DNA of 64,000 nt, taken from assembly GCA_963739375.1 (NCBI GenBank), contig CAVUAF010000014.1, forward strand, positions 62,001-126,000, written 5' to 3'. This DNA is from CAVUAF01 sp963739375. Its GTDB lineage: Bacteria; Acidobacteriota; Terriglobia; Terriglobales; Acidobacteriaceae. Both the position numbers and the translations under genes were made by a program. Of the stretch, positions 24,995 to 33,758 are shown piece by piece. Within the stretch, counting starts at the first letter, position 1; each line of letters begins with the position of its first letter. The notes beneath the pieces were generated by a model. The model worked only from the letters and a program-made list of their open reading frames with translations. It ran no database searches and was not told the DNA's origin.

Positions 24995-25318
24995 AGGGGC
25001 GGTATTCGGCGACGTAGAGGCCAACGTGGGCGTCATTATGGCATAGCGGGTGGGGGGTCGCAATTCGGGTCCGGGGCGAGGAAGTCAGCGGAGTAACCGG
25101 CGGCCTGGCCGCAGGGCGGGACGGGCGAAGCGGCGCGCGGATGGGCAGCGGGCGCGGCGGTGAGGGGCCCTCCGCGAAGCGGGAAGGGCCGCCACTTTCC
25201 GCGTTTTCCTTTGACACTCCAAAGCCGCGAAACCTATGATGGCAGCGGTTTTCCAGCCTTCCAGCCGAGTGCGGTTGTGTGCGCGCCGGCGTGGGGGCAG
25301 GGCGTCGGGGGCAGGACC

Positions 25319-26101
25319 GTGGGATCGTTCGGCGAGCGGATGCGGCGAGAGCGGGAGATGCGCGGCATCTCGGTGGAAGAGATTGCGGAGGCCACCAAGA
25401 TCGGGTCGCGCTCGCTGCGGGCGCTGGAAGAGGAGCACTTCGACCGCCTGCCCGGGGGTATCTTCAACCGCGGATTCGTGCGCGCGTACGCGCGGTACCT
25501 GGGGATCGACGAAGAGCAGGCCGTGACCGACTACCTGGGCGCCGAGTTGGCCTACCAGCAGGCGCACGGGACACCGCTGACCATGGAAGTGCGGCTGACG
25601 CCGCGCCAGCCCCGCGAAGGGCAGGCGAGCTGGTGGCCGGCGCTGCTGGCCCTGGTGCTGCTGGTGGTCGGGTTCAGCGGGTGGCGCTGGTACAACGCGC
25701 GGCAGGCGCGGCAGGCGGAGCACGCGGCGGCGGTGAAGGCGGCAGCGGCAGTAAGGGCGCAGGCGGCCCCGGCGACACCCAAGGTCCCGGCGGCGAATCC
25801 GGCTGCGTCCGCCAACCCCGCGACGGGAACGAGTCCAGCGGCGAGCAGTGGCGAGGGGTTCGTGGTGCAGGTGCGGGCGAAAGAGAGATCGTGGATTTGG
25901 CTGAGCACGGACGATGGCGCGCCGCAGGAGGTCACGCTGGAAGCGGCGGGCGAGAAGACCATGCGGGCGGCGAAGCGGCTGGTGCTGAAGGTGGGAAACC
26001 TGCCGGGAGTGGAGATCTCGTTTAACGGCCAGCCCGTGGCGGTCACCGGCGGCGACAAAGTGAAGAGCCTGGTGTTCACGGAGAAAGGGCTGGAGCCGTA
26101 G
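25319..26101 (+). CDS. RodZ-like helix-turn-helix membrane protein (HTH_25, DUF4115)
   Basis: The 260-aa protein has an N-terminal Xre-type HTH (FGERMRREREMRGISVEEIA...LRALEEEHFDRLPGGIFNRGFVRAYARYLG), one membrane helix (WWPALLALVLLVVGFSGWRW), a Pro/Ala-rich linker and a C-terminal DUF4115 beta domain (VQVRAKERSWIWLSTDDGAP...NLPGVEISFNGQPVAV). This architecture is that of RodZ, which links MreB to the envelope. In acidobacteria such proteins are often called helix-turn-helix domain proteins. GTG at 25319 was chosen because it places the HTH at the N-terminus. A CAAAT-word repeat follows the stop. Confidence 0.88.
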   Translation: MGSFGERMRREREMRGISVEEIAEATKIGSRSLRALEEEHFDRLPGGIFNRGFVRAYARYLGIDEEQAVTDYLGAELAYQQAHGTPLTMEVRLTPRQPREGQASWWPALLALVLLVVGFSGWRWYNARQARQAEHAAAVKAAAAVRAQAAPATPKVPAANPAASANPATGTSPAASSGEGFVVQVRAKERSWIWLSTDDGAPQEVTLEAAGEKTMRAAKRLVLKVGNLPGVEISFNGQPVAVTGGDKVKSLVFTEKGLEP

Positions 26102-26190
26102 GGAATTTGCGATTTGTGATTTGTGATTGGCGATTGGTGATTGGCGATTGGTGATTGGCGATTGGTGATTGGCGATTGGTGATTGGCGAG
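26102..26190. repeat. GATTTGTGATTGGCGATTGG word array
   Basis: A regular run of GATTTGC/GATTGGC/GATTGGT heptamers follows the RodZ-like stop codon immediately. It is the same family, in the opposite orientation, as the CAAATCA words at 9750 and 23915. Confidence 0.9.
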
Positions 26191-26214
26191 TGTGATTCCC
26201 CCAGGCGCACGAAA

Positions 26215-26572
26215 GTAACCACGGCCAGTGACGAGAGTTGGGCGTACGCGACGGCAAAGGCGTTGCCGTGGCGGGGGTTCTCTGGTAGCTTCAAAGGAGT
26301 TTTGAGGAAGCGCCGGTCGGCCGGCCTGTCTTGCTGCCGAACCCCGCGGTTCGGCGGGAGGCAACCTCCGTAGCCGAGCGGTCAGCCTTTAGGGTAAAGG
26401 CTGCGCAGTTCGCACCGCTTGCGATTGCCCTGGTGGGAAGCGCCGGGGTCTGCGGCCCAAGCTAGCTTGATGCACCGCGTGGTGGCCCTGCCGCAGCGCG
26501 GTTGGGCGGCCAGGCTCTCCTGGGTTCCTCGAAGCCTCCCGTTCGCGGGCACAACTTCACGAAGAGGAGACT
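26215..26572 (+). promoter_or_regulatory. Structured 5' leader of metK-ahcY (class unassigned)
   Basis: Consecutive stems are visible: ACGGCAA/TTGCCGT (about 26251-26270), GCCGG/CCGGC, CCGAACC-CCGC-GGTTCGG (26338-26356), GGAGG-CAA-CCTCC (26358-26371) and AGCCTTTA-GGG-TAAAGGCT (26384-26402). Leaders of metK are often SAM-sensing, and GGCAACC after a TGAG...hairpin recalls the SAM-I/SAM-IV clan junction. The rest of either consensus could not be matched, so this is only a candidate riboswitch. The ribosome site GAAGAGGAGA lies at 26561-26570. Confidence 0.35.
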
Positions 26573-26576
26573 GGCT

Positions 26577-27749
26577 GTGGCAAAGCGCTACCTGTTCACT
26601 TCCGAATCGGTGACCGAGGGACACCCCGACAAAATGGCCGACCAGATTTCCGACGCCATCCTGGACGCCTGCCTGGAGCAGGACAAGTACAGCCGGGTGG
26701 CGTGCGAGACGCTGACGGCGACCGGCCTGGTGGTGATCGCCGGGGAGATCACGACCAAGGCGTACGTTGATTTCCAGACGCTGGTGCGGGGGGTGGTGGC
26801 CTCGATCGGCTACGACAACGCGCTGTACGGGTTCGATGCCAACACCTGCGCGGTGATTTCCAGCATCAACAAGCAGTCGGGGGACATCGCGCTGGGGGTG
26901 GACACGGGCGGGGCCGGCGACCAGGGCATGATGTTCGGGTACGCCACCAACGAAACTCCGGAGCTGATGCCGACGGCCATCGCGCTGGCCCACAAGCTGA
27001 CCCACCGGCTCGCCGAAGTCCGCAAGGAGGGCATCCTTTCCTACTTGCGCCCCGACGGGAAATCCCAAGTCACGGTCGAATACGACGAAAATCTGAAGCC
27101 GCGGCGAGTGGACGCGGTGGTGGTCTCGACGCAGCACGCGGAAACCGTCGGCAACGACGAGCTGCGCGCCGACATCCTGAAGCACGTGATCCAGGCGGTG
27201 ATTCCGGAAAAGCTGCTGGACGAATACACCAAGTACCACATCAACCCGACCGGGCGGTTCGTAATCGGCGGGCCGATGGGCGATACCGGGCTGACCGGGC
27301 GGAAGATCATCGTGGACACGTACGGCGGGATGGGACGGCACGGCGGCGGGTGCTTCAGCGGCAAAGACCCGACCAAGGTGGACCGCTCGGCGGCGTACAT
27401 GGCGCGCTACATTGCCAAAAACGTGGTGGCCGCAGGCCTGGCCGATCGCTGCGAAGTGCAGCTGGCGTACGCCATCGGCGTGGCCGAGCCGGTGAGCGTG
27501 CTGGTGGAGACGTTCGGGACGGGCAAAGTGAGTGAAGAAAAGCTGATCGCGCTGGTGCGGGCGAACTTCCAGCTGACGCCGCGGGGGATCATCGAGTCGC
27601 TGAACCTGCGGCGGCCGATCTACCGCAAGACGGCGGCCTACGGGCACTTCGGGCGCGCCGACGTGGACTTTACCTGGGAGCACACCGACAAGGCCGCGGC
27701 GCTCAAGCACCAGGCGAAGGAAACGGCGCACGTGGCCAGCAAGGTCTAG
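26577..27749 (+). CDS. metK: S-adenosylmethionine synthetase
   Basis: MetK makes SAM from methionine and ATP. The 390-aa protein begins VAKRYLFTSESVTEGHPDKM and has GDQGMMFGYATNETPELMP and GGPMGDTGLTGRKIIVDTYGG plus GGGCFSGKDPTKVDRSAAYM, all signature segments with the ATP and metal ligands intact. It starts at GTG with a strong GAGGAG site. ahcY follows on the same strand after a 4x85-bp repeat array, so the two would supply and detoxify the methylation cycle. A structured leader precedes it. Confidence 0.97.
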   Translation: MAKRYLFTSESVTEGHPDKMADQISDAILDACLEQDKYSRVACETLTATGLVVIAGEITTKAYVDFQTLVRGVVASIGYDNALYGFDANTCAVISSINKQSGDIALGVDTGGAGDQGMMFGYATNETPELMPTAIALAHKLTHRLAEVRKEGILSYLRPDGKSQVTVEYDENLKPRRVDAVVVSTQHAETVGNDELRADILKHVIQAVIPEKLLDEYTKYHINPTGRFVIGGPMGDTGLTGRKIIVDTYGGMGRHGGGCFSGKDPTKVDRSAAYMARYIAKNVVAAGLADRCEVQLAYAIGVAEPVSVLVETFGTGKVSEEKLIALVRANFQLTPRGIIESLNLRRPIYRKTAAYGHFGRADVDFTWEHTDKAAALKHQAKETAHVASKV

Positions 27750-27759
27750 GATCGCAGGG

Positions 27760-28099
27760 GTGGAATTCCCCCACGGGCAAAACCAGCCCGGGTGGGGCAC
27801 CCAGCCGGGGCTGAGGACACGGGCGAGTCGCCCGCGTCCACAAGGTGGAATTCCCACACGAGCAAAACCGGCTCGTGTGGGGCACCCAGCCGGGGCTGAG
27901 GACACGGGCGAGTCGCCCGCGTCCACAAGGTGGAATTCCCCCACGGGCAAAACCGGCCCGGGTGGGGCACCCAGCCGGGGCTGAGGACGCGGGCGAGTCG
28001 CCCGCGTCCACAAGGTGGAATTCCCACACGAGCAAAACCGGCTCGGGTGGGGCACCCAGCCGGGGCTGAGGACACGGGCGAGTCGCCCGCGTCCACAAG
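27760..28099. repeat. Four tandem 85-bp hairpin repeats between metK and ahcY
   Basis: Four units start GTGGAATTCCC at 27760, 27845, 27930 and 28015. Each has a hairpin (for example CCCACACGAGC with GCTCGTGTGGG), then GGCACCCAGCCGGGGCTGAG and GGGCGAGTCGCCCGCGTCCA. Units 1 and 3 share CCCACGGGC, and units 2 and 4 share CACACGAGC, so the array looks like a duplicated 170-bp dimer. A degenerate relative (CACACAGCAAAATTTGCTCG) is at 59583-59650. Confidence 0.92.
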
Positions 28100-28125
28100 G
28101 TGGGAGCAGAGAGCGAAGGAGATTC

Positions 28126-29403
28126 ATGGCGACGACAGTGGCAGCGGTACCGTGTGACATCAAGAACCTCGAGCTTGCCGATCTGGGGAAAAAGCGGATC
28201 GAGTGGGCCAACCAGTCGATGAAGGTGCTGCAGATCATCCGCAAAGACTTCATCAAGCACCAGCCGCTCCAGGGCATCCGGATCGCGGCCTGCCTGCACG
28301 TGACCGCGGAGACGGCGAACCTGGCCATCACGCTGCGCGACGGGGGGGCGGACGTGGCGCTGTGCGCCTCGAACCCGCTGTCGACGCAGGACGACGTGGC
28401 GGCGTCGCTGGTGCGCGACTACGGCATTCCGGTGTTCGCCATCAAGGGCGAGGACAACGAAACGTACTACTCACACATCATGGCGTGCCTGGACCGCAAG
28501 CCGCAGCTCACGATGGACGACGGCGCCGACCTGGTGACGGTGGCGCTCACCAAGCGCACCGACGTGCTGGACGGCGTGATCGGCGGCACGGAAGAGACCA
28601 CGACGGGGGTGATCCGGCTGCGGGCGATGGCGGCGGAAGGCGTGCTGCGCTATCCCATCGTCGCGGTGAACGACGCCGACACCAAGCACATGTTCGACAA
28701 CCGGTACGGCACCGGGCAGTCGACGATTGACGGCATCATCCGGGCGACCAACTTCCTGCTGGCCGGATCGAAGTTCGTGGTGGCGGGATACGGCTGGTGC
28801 GGGCGCGGGCTGGCATCGCGGGCGCGCGGGCTGGGCGCGGACGTGATCGTAACCGAGATCAATCCCACCCGGGCGCTGGAGGCGGTGATGGACGGCTTCC
28901 GCGCGATGAGCATGGCGGAGGCGGCGAAGATCGGCGACGTTTTCTGCACCGTCACCGGCAACAAGAGCGTGCTGCGCAGGGAGCACTTCGAGGTGATGAA
29001 GGACGGTGCCATCATCTGCAACTCCGGGCACTTCAACGTGGAAATCGATATCCCGGCGCTGGAAAAGATGGCGGGCTCGAAACGCACCACGCGGCCCTTC
29101 GTCGAAGAGTACTCGCTGAAGGACGGGCGCAAGATCAACCTGCTGGGCGAAGGCCGGCTCATCAACCTGGCGGCGGCGGAGGGACATCCGGCGTCGGTGA
29201 TGGACATGAGCTTCGCCGACCAGGCGCTGAGCGTCGAATACCTGGTGAAAAACCACGCGACGCTGCCCAAGAAAGTCTTCCCGGTGCCGGAAGAGCTCGA
29301 CAAGCGGGTGGCCAAGCTGAAGCTGGAGTCGCTGGGGATCGGGATCGACCGGCTGACACGGGAGCAGGAAGAGTATCTGGCGAGCTGGAGCGAAGGAACG
29401 TAA
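28126..29403 (+). CDS. ahcY: Adenosylhomocysteinase
   Basis: AhcY hydrolyses S-adenosylhomocysteine to adenosine and homocysteine with bound NAD. The 425-aa protein shows RIAACLHVTAETANLAITLR, SNPLSTQDDVAASL, the NAD site FVVAGYGWCGRGLASRARGL and NSGHFNVEIDI. The C-terminus is slightly different from the usual PxHYRY end. The ATG follows GAAGGAGATTC. It follows metK, completing the SAM cycle; a GC-rich terminator lies 33 bp past the stop. Confidence 0.97.
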   Translation: MATTVAAVPCDIKNLELADLGKKRIEWANQSMKVLQIIRKDFIKHQPLQGIRIAACLHVTAETANLAITLRDGGADVALCASNPLSTQDDVAASLVRDYGIPVFAIKGEDNETYYSHIMACLDRKPQLTMDDGADLVTVALTKRTDVLDGVIGGTEETTTGVIRLRAMAAEGVLRYPIVAVNDADTKHMFDNRYGTGQSTIDGIIRATNFLLAGSKFVVAGYGWCGRGLASRARGLGADVIVTEINPTRALEAVMDGFRAMSMAEAAKIGDVFCTVTGNKSVLRREHFEVMKDGAIICNSGHFNVEIDIPALEKMAGSKRTTRPFVEEYSLKDGRKINLLGEGRLINLAAAEGHPASVMDMSFADQALSVEYLVKNHATLPKKVFPVPEELDKRVAKLKLESLGIGIDRLTREQEEYLASWSEGT

Positions 29404-29435
29404 GGGCAGTTTCGAGTTTCGAGTTTCTAGTTGGA

Positions 29436-29466
29436 GCCTGGCCGCACGCGGCCGGGCTTTTGTTTT
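29436..29466 (+). terminator. Terminator after ahcY
   Basis: GCCTGGCCGC-ACGC-GGCCGGGC is followed by TTTTGTTTT. It shares the AGCCxGGCC/GGCCGGGC stem with the terminators at 44843, 47176, 50649 and 63280. Confidence 0.85.
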
Positions 29467-30030
29467 GGGCGGCGCAGCGGCATCGAGTTACCTCAGCGGC
29501 TAAAGCCGCCCGTTCGCGGCGAGCGAGAAAGCAGGCATGAAGGCCTACTCCACCCCGGTAAGACCAGTTTCAAGTTTCAAGTGTGCCAGTTGCCAGTTGT
29601 CAGTTGTCAGGAAGAGCGAACCACAAAGGGCACGAAGGATGCACGAGGGGCGCACGAAGGCATTGCCGAATTGCCGGATTAGTGGCGGCGCGGGGCGCTT
29701 TGGTGGAAAAGGGGCAAGCAGCGGGGCAAGGCCGGCGGAGCAGGGATCCTTCGACTCCCCTTCGCTCCGCTCAGGGTCGCTCAGGATGACGAATCAAGAA
29801 TAACGGGGCGGTATGGGCCGGCTGAAGCCCGGCCCCCTCCGAAAGCGCGAGTCCCCGGGTTTTGCAGCAGCCTGCGAAGGCGTGCCCTGGCACAAGGCCG
29901 GCCGGGGTGGCGGGACCCACGCCGGTGAGGCTGCTTTACAATGGGGGCAACCGCAAAGGGCGTCGCGGGAACGCGGCGGACGACTTTGCGGAGCGTCTCT
30001 TCGTCAAATCGGCCAGAGTGCTCTGAGCGG
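29467..30030. repeat. Repeat-rich gap between ahcY and the PBP gene
   Basis: It holds GCGGCTAAAGCCGCC and CAGGCATGAAGGCCTAC hairpin words (29492-29555), CAGTTGCCAGTTGTCAGTTG words (29585-29610), CACAAAGGGCACGAAGGATG words (29623-29670) and an inverted TCATCCTGAGC element with GGATCCTTCGACT (29745-29790). Nothing coding is supportable. Confidence 0.65.
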
Positions 30031-30041
30031 CTCCCCAACCC

Positions 30042-32669
30042 GTGGCCATCAAGATCCGCATCCCGAACTCCCAGCCCACCCGGGGTAAGCGTGGGGGTGC
30101 GTACCGCCGGCGGACGGCGGCCGACTGGTTCGCCATGCCGCTGGTGCGGGCGGGGCTGGCGGCGGGCACCATCCTCGGCGCCGTGCTGCTGGGTCTCTTC
30201 GCGTTCTATTACATCCGGTATCAGAAGATCGTCGATGCGCGCATGGGGGGGCAGATTTTCGAGACCTCGGCGCAGATTTACGCGGCCCCGCGGACGGTGG
30301 CGGTGGGTGACGCGATCAACGTGCGCCAGGTGGCGGCGGAGCTGCGGCGCGCCGGGTACAACGAAGCCGGCAAGGAGAGCGGCTCGAAACTGGGCAGCTT
30401 CCGGCTGCTGGAGAACGGGATTGAGGTGCAGCCGGGGCCGGAGTCGTATCACCTGCCGGAAGGCGCGGTCATCCGCACCAGCGGCGGCAAGGTAGAACGG
30501 ATCGTGGGGCTGGGGCACTCCGCGGGCAAAAGCCTGGAAGCCTACGAGCTGGAGCCGCAACTGGTCACCGGGCTGGCCGACAGCGCGGGACGCGGCAAGC
30601 GGCGGCTGGTCACGTATGACGAGATTCCCAAGGTGGTGGTGGATGCGGTCCTGGCCATCGAAGATCGGCGCTTCTTCCAGCACAGCGGGGTGAACTACTT
30701 TCGCTTCGCGGAAGCGGTGCTGATTGACCTGCGCGAGGGGAAGCGCAACCAGGGCGCGTCCACGGTCACCATGCAGATCGCGCGCGGCTTCTTTCTGACG
30801 CCGGAAAAGACCATCAAGCGGAAGCTCACCGAGATGCTGATTGCGCTGGAGCTGGAACAGCGCTTCAGCAAGCAGCAGATTTTCGCGGTCTACGCCAATT
30901 ACATTCCCATGGGGCAGCGGGGGTCGTTCGCCATCAACGGGCTGGCGGAGGCGTCGCGGGCGTACTTCGGCAAGGACCTGAAGGACGTGACCCTGCCGGA
31001 AGCGGCGCTGTTGGCGGGCATGATCCAGCGGCCCAGCTACCTCTCGCCCTACCGCCACCCCGACCGGGCGCTGGAGCGGCGCAACCTGGTGCTGGATGGA
31101 ATGGCGGAGACGGGGACAATTTCGAAGGCGCAGGCGGAGGCGGCCAAAGCCACCCCCCTGCACCTGGCGCCCATGAACGTGGAGGCGAGCGACGCGCCGT
31201 ACTTCGTCGACCTGGTGAAGGAATCGCTGCAGGGCGTCTACACCGAGCGCGAGATGAACCAGCAGCAGTTCCACATCTACACCACGCTGGATCCCGACCT
31301 GCAGAAGGCGGCGGCGGCGGCGGTGGAGATGGGGATGAAGAACGTGGACGCGCAGGTGGCCAAGCTGCGCACCCGGCGGGTGAAGGTCGGGGAGGGCAAG
31401 AACGGGAAATTCGAAACCCGGGTGGCGCCGGGACCGCAGGCGCAGGTGGCGCTGGTGGCGCTGGATCCGCAGACGGGGGAGGTGCTGGCGCTGGTCGGCG
31501 GGCGGAACTACGGCATCAGCCAGCTGAACCATGCCATCGCCAAGCGGCCGACCGGCTCGAGCTTCAAGCCCTTCGTGTACGCCGCGGCGGTGAACACGGC
31601 GCTGGCGGGCGCGCCGCCGGTGTTCACGGCGGTGTCGATGGTGGAGGATGCGCCCACCACGTTCAGCTACGGGGACGAAATCTACGAGCCCCGCAACTAC
31701 AAAGAGGAATACCACGGGCAGGTGACCGCGCGGTATGCCCTGGCCGAGTCGCTGAACAACGCCACGGTGAAGCTGGCGGAGCAGGTGGGGTACGACAAGG
31801 TGGCGGAGCTGGCCAGGGCGGCGGGGATCGCGAGCGTGAAGGCGACGCCGGCGATGGCGCTGGGGGCGTACGAGGCGACCCCGGTGGAGATGGCGGGGGC
31901 GTACACCATCTACGCCAACACCGGGACGCACCTGGCGCCGCAGCTGGTGCGCTCGGTGCGCGATGCGCACGGCGAGGTCCTGCAGGCATACGAGGCCGCG
32001 CGCAAGCAGGTGCTCGATCCGCGGGTGGCGTACGTCATGACCAACATGATGGAAGGGGTGCTGAACTTCGGCACCGCGGCGGGAGTGCGGCGGACGTTCA
32101 CGGCCCCGGCGGCGGGCAAGACGGGGACGTCGCATGACGGCTGGTTCGCCGGCTACACCTCGAACCTGTTGTGCATCGTGTGGATCGGGTACGACGACTA
32201 CAGCGACCTGCGGCTGAGCGGGGCGGTGACGGCCGCGCCCATCTGGGCGGAGTTCATGAAGCGGGCGCAGGCGCTGCCCGCCTATCACGAGATGAAGCCG
32301 TTCGCGCCGCCGGCGGGCGTGGTGGTGGTGACGCTGGACAAGAACACCAACCGGCTGGCCACGCCCGCCTGCTCGTCCCAAACCTATACGGCCGCGTTCA
32401 TCGAGGGCACGGAGCCGAAGGAGACCTGCGAGCAGGCGATGGCCGGGGGGTTCATGAACCGGCTGGGAAACCTGCTGGGGTTCGGCGGCGACAAAGGCGG
32501 CGCCCCGCCGGGTGCGGCACCCGGGCAGACCGCGGCGGCGGGCGAGCCGGCAGCCACGGAAGAGAAAAAGAAGAAAGGGTTCTTCGGCAAGATCCTGGGC
32601 GTCTTTGGGGGCGGCGACGACAAGGACAAAGACAAGGCAAAGCCGAAGGAGCCGCCGAAGCCGCCGTAA
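30042..32669 (+). CDS. Class A penicillin-binding protein (PBP1-type transglycosylase/transpeptidase)
   Basis: This 875-aa inner-membrane protein polymerises and cross-links peptidoglycan. In order there are a cytoplasmic basic head, a membrane helix (LVRAGLAAGTILGAVLLGLF), a UB2H-like segment (IFETSAQIYAAPRTVAVGDA), a GT51 domain with EDRRFFQHSGVNYF (about residue 206) and GASTVTMQIARGFFL, and a transpeptidase domain with SSFK (about 506), SLN (about 570) and KTGTS (about 693). The C-terminal tail is Lys/Pro/Gly-rich and probably disordered. The start GTG gives the conserved basic head. The gene most resembles PBP1B-like enzymes of acidobacteria. Confidence 0.95.
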   Translation: MAIKIRIPNSQPTRGKRGGAYRRRTAADWFAMPLVRAGLAAGTILGAVLLGLFAFYYIRYQKIVDARMGGQIFETSAQIYAAPRTVAVGDAINVRQVAAELRRAGYNEAGKESGSKLGSFRLLENGIEVQPGPESYHLPEGAVIRTSGGKVERIVGLGHSAGKSLEAYELEPQLVTGLADSAGRGKRRLVTYDEIPKVVVDAVLAIEDRRFFQHSGVNYFRFAEAVLIDLREGKRNQGASTVTMQIARGFFLTPEKTIKRKLTEMLIALELEQRFSKQQIFAVYANYIPMGQRGSFAINGLAEASRAYFGKDLKDVTLPEAALLAGMIQRPSYLSPYRHPDRALERRNLVLDGMAETGTISKAQAEAAKATPLHLAPMNVEASDAPYFVDLVKESLQGVYTEREMNQQQFHIYTTLDPDLQKAAAAAVEMGMKNVDAQVAKLRTRRVKVGEGKNGKFETRVAPGPQAQVALVALDPQTGEVLALVGGRNYGISQLNHAIAKRPTGSSFKPFVYAAAVNTALAGAPPVFTAVSMVEDAPTTFSYGDEIYEPRNYKEEYHGQVTARYALAESLNNATVKLAEQVGYDKVAELARAAGIASVKATPAMALGAYEATPVEMAGAYTIYANTGTHLAPQLVRSVRDAHGEVLQAYEAARKQVLDPRVAYVMTNMMEGVLNFGTAAGVRRTFTAPAAGKTGTSHDGWFAGYTSNLLCIVWIGYDDYSDLRLSGAVTAAPIWAEFMKRAQALPAYHEMKPFAPPAGVVVVTLDKNTNRLATPACSSQTYTAAFIEGTEPKETCEQAMAGGFMNRLGNLLGFGGDKGGAPPGAAPGQTAAAGEPAATEEKKKKGFFGKILGVFGGGDDKDKDKAKPKEPPKPP

Positions 32670-32790
32670 GGCGATGGCGAGCGCCGACGTGGCTGTCCGG
32701 GGTGGCGCTGTGGGCGTAGAATTTATGGCAGGCGCGTCCGGCACAACTCCTGGGCCGGCGGTGTCTAAGGTGAGCTAAGCGAGGTGCTGC

Positions 32791-33603
32791 ATGAGCTCCC
32801 GCGTCGCATTTTCCCTCCGTATCGGCATTTGGAGTTGCACGCTGGCGGCCGGCTGTCTGCTGTCGGCGCAGCTGGTAACGGCGCCGAGCCAGGTACGGCG
32901 CGCCGAGCCGCCCGCGGCCACAGCCTCGCCGGTCGACCTGGAGCGCCAAGGCGACGACCTGCGGGTGCAAAAGATGTTTGCGGACGCGCTCGACTACTAC
33001 GAGGCGGCCCTGAAGCGGGGCGCGAAGGACCCGGGGCAGATCCACAACAAGATGGGGATCGCGCACCTGCAGATGCTGCGCTACGACGTCGCCCGCAAGG
33101 AGTTCGAGCGGTCCTTGCACTTCCAGAAGGACTACCCCGAGGCGTGGAACAACCTCGGGGTCGCGTGGTACACCAAGAGAAAATACAAGAGCGCCATCAA
33201 GGCGTACGAGAAGGCGATCGAGCTGAGCAGCAGCTCGGCGTCCTTCCACAGCAACCTGGGGACGGCGTACTTCGCGCGCAAGGAATACGAGAAAGCGAAC
33301 GGCGAATACCTGCGGGCGATGGAGCTCGACCCTGACGTGTTCGAGCACCGCGACAATGGGCCGGGGGTGGCGCTGCACATGTCGTCGGCGGAGGACCGGG
33401 CCAAGTTCAGCTACATCATTGCCCGCATGTACGCGAGCCGGGGGAATGCCGAGCGTTCCCTGCTCTACCTGAAAAAGGCGATGGAGGACGGGTACGCGCA
33501 GATCGACAGCGTATACAAGGACGTGGAGTTTGCCGCCCTGCGCAAGGACCCGCGGTTTACCGAGCTGATGACGACCCGGAAGCCGACGGCGATCCCCAAC
33601 TAG
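32791..33603 (+). CDS. Secreted tetratricopeptide repeat protein
   Basis: The 270-aa protein has an N-terminal signal or anchor (FSLRIGIWSCTLAAGCLLSA) and at least four TPR units (for example YYEAALKRGAKDPGQIHNKMG, SLHFQKDYPEAWNNLGVAWY, AIELSSSSASFHSNLGTAYF). The end LRKDPRFTELMTTRKPTAIP is like that of many acidobacterial TPR lipid-less exported proteins. TPRs mediate protein-protein contacts; the partner is unknown. It follows the PBP gene on the same strand by 121 bp, so an envelope role is plausible. The ATG is preceded by GAGGTGCTGC. Confidence 0.85.
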   Translation: MSSRVAFSLRIGIWSCTLAAGCLLSAQLVTAPSQVRRAEPPAATASPVDLERQGDDLRVQKMFADALDYYEAALKRGAKDPGQIHNKMGIAHLQMLRYDVARKEFERSLHFQKDYPEAWNNLGVAWYTKRKYKSAIKAYEKAIELSSSSASFHSNLGTAYFARKEYEKANGEYLRAMELDPDVFEHRDNGPGVALHMSSAEDRAKFSYIIARMYASRGNAERSLLYLKKAMEDGYAQIDSVYKDVEFAALRKDPRFTELMTTRKPTAIPN

Positions 33604-33667
33604 GGCCCGGGGCAAAAAAATAAAGTTTCCCGTGCAAAAACTTTTGGCGCGCTCGTTCGTCTATATA

Positions 33668-33743
33668 GCCAAGTACCCCTCCTGAAGAGCACTTGGGTAA
33701 AGAGGTCCTGCCGACGGTGTGGTCGGCGGGACCTTCTTTTTTT
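33668..33743 (+). ncRNA. Candidate small RNA or terminator module (two hairpins plus T-run)
   Basis: A CCAAGT/ACTTGG hairpin (33669-33696) is followed by a strong AGGTCC-GCCGAC/GTCGGC-GGACCT stem (33703-33734) and seven Ts. A TATATA box lies at 33662-33667, but no good -35 is visible. It separates the convergent TPR and kdsC genes, so it may be only the TPR terminator. Confidence 0.4.
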
Positions 33744-33758
33744 GCGCTGAAGGCCCCC

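Noticed and set aside
26370..26440. tRNA-like text GTAGCCGAGCGGTCAG in the metK leader
   Set aside because: No anticodon arm, T-arm or acceptor stem can be formed around it.
27760..28099. Regular direct repeats that could suggest a CRISPR array
   Set aside because: The whole 85-bp unit repeats without variable spacers, and no cas gene is present.
27760..28157. Short open frames through the 85-bp repeats (proline/glycine-rich)
   Set aside because: They arise because the repeat length shifts frame without stops; there is no ribosome site and no conservation signal.
29781..32744. Long minus-strand open frame opposite the PBP gene (987 codons)
   Set aside because: Arg/His/Pro-rich shadow of a clearly identified gene.
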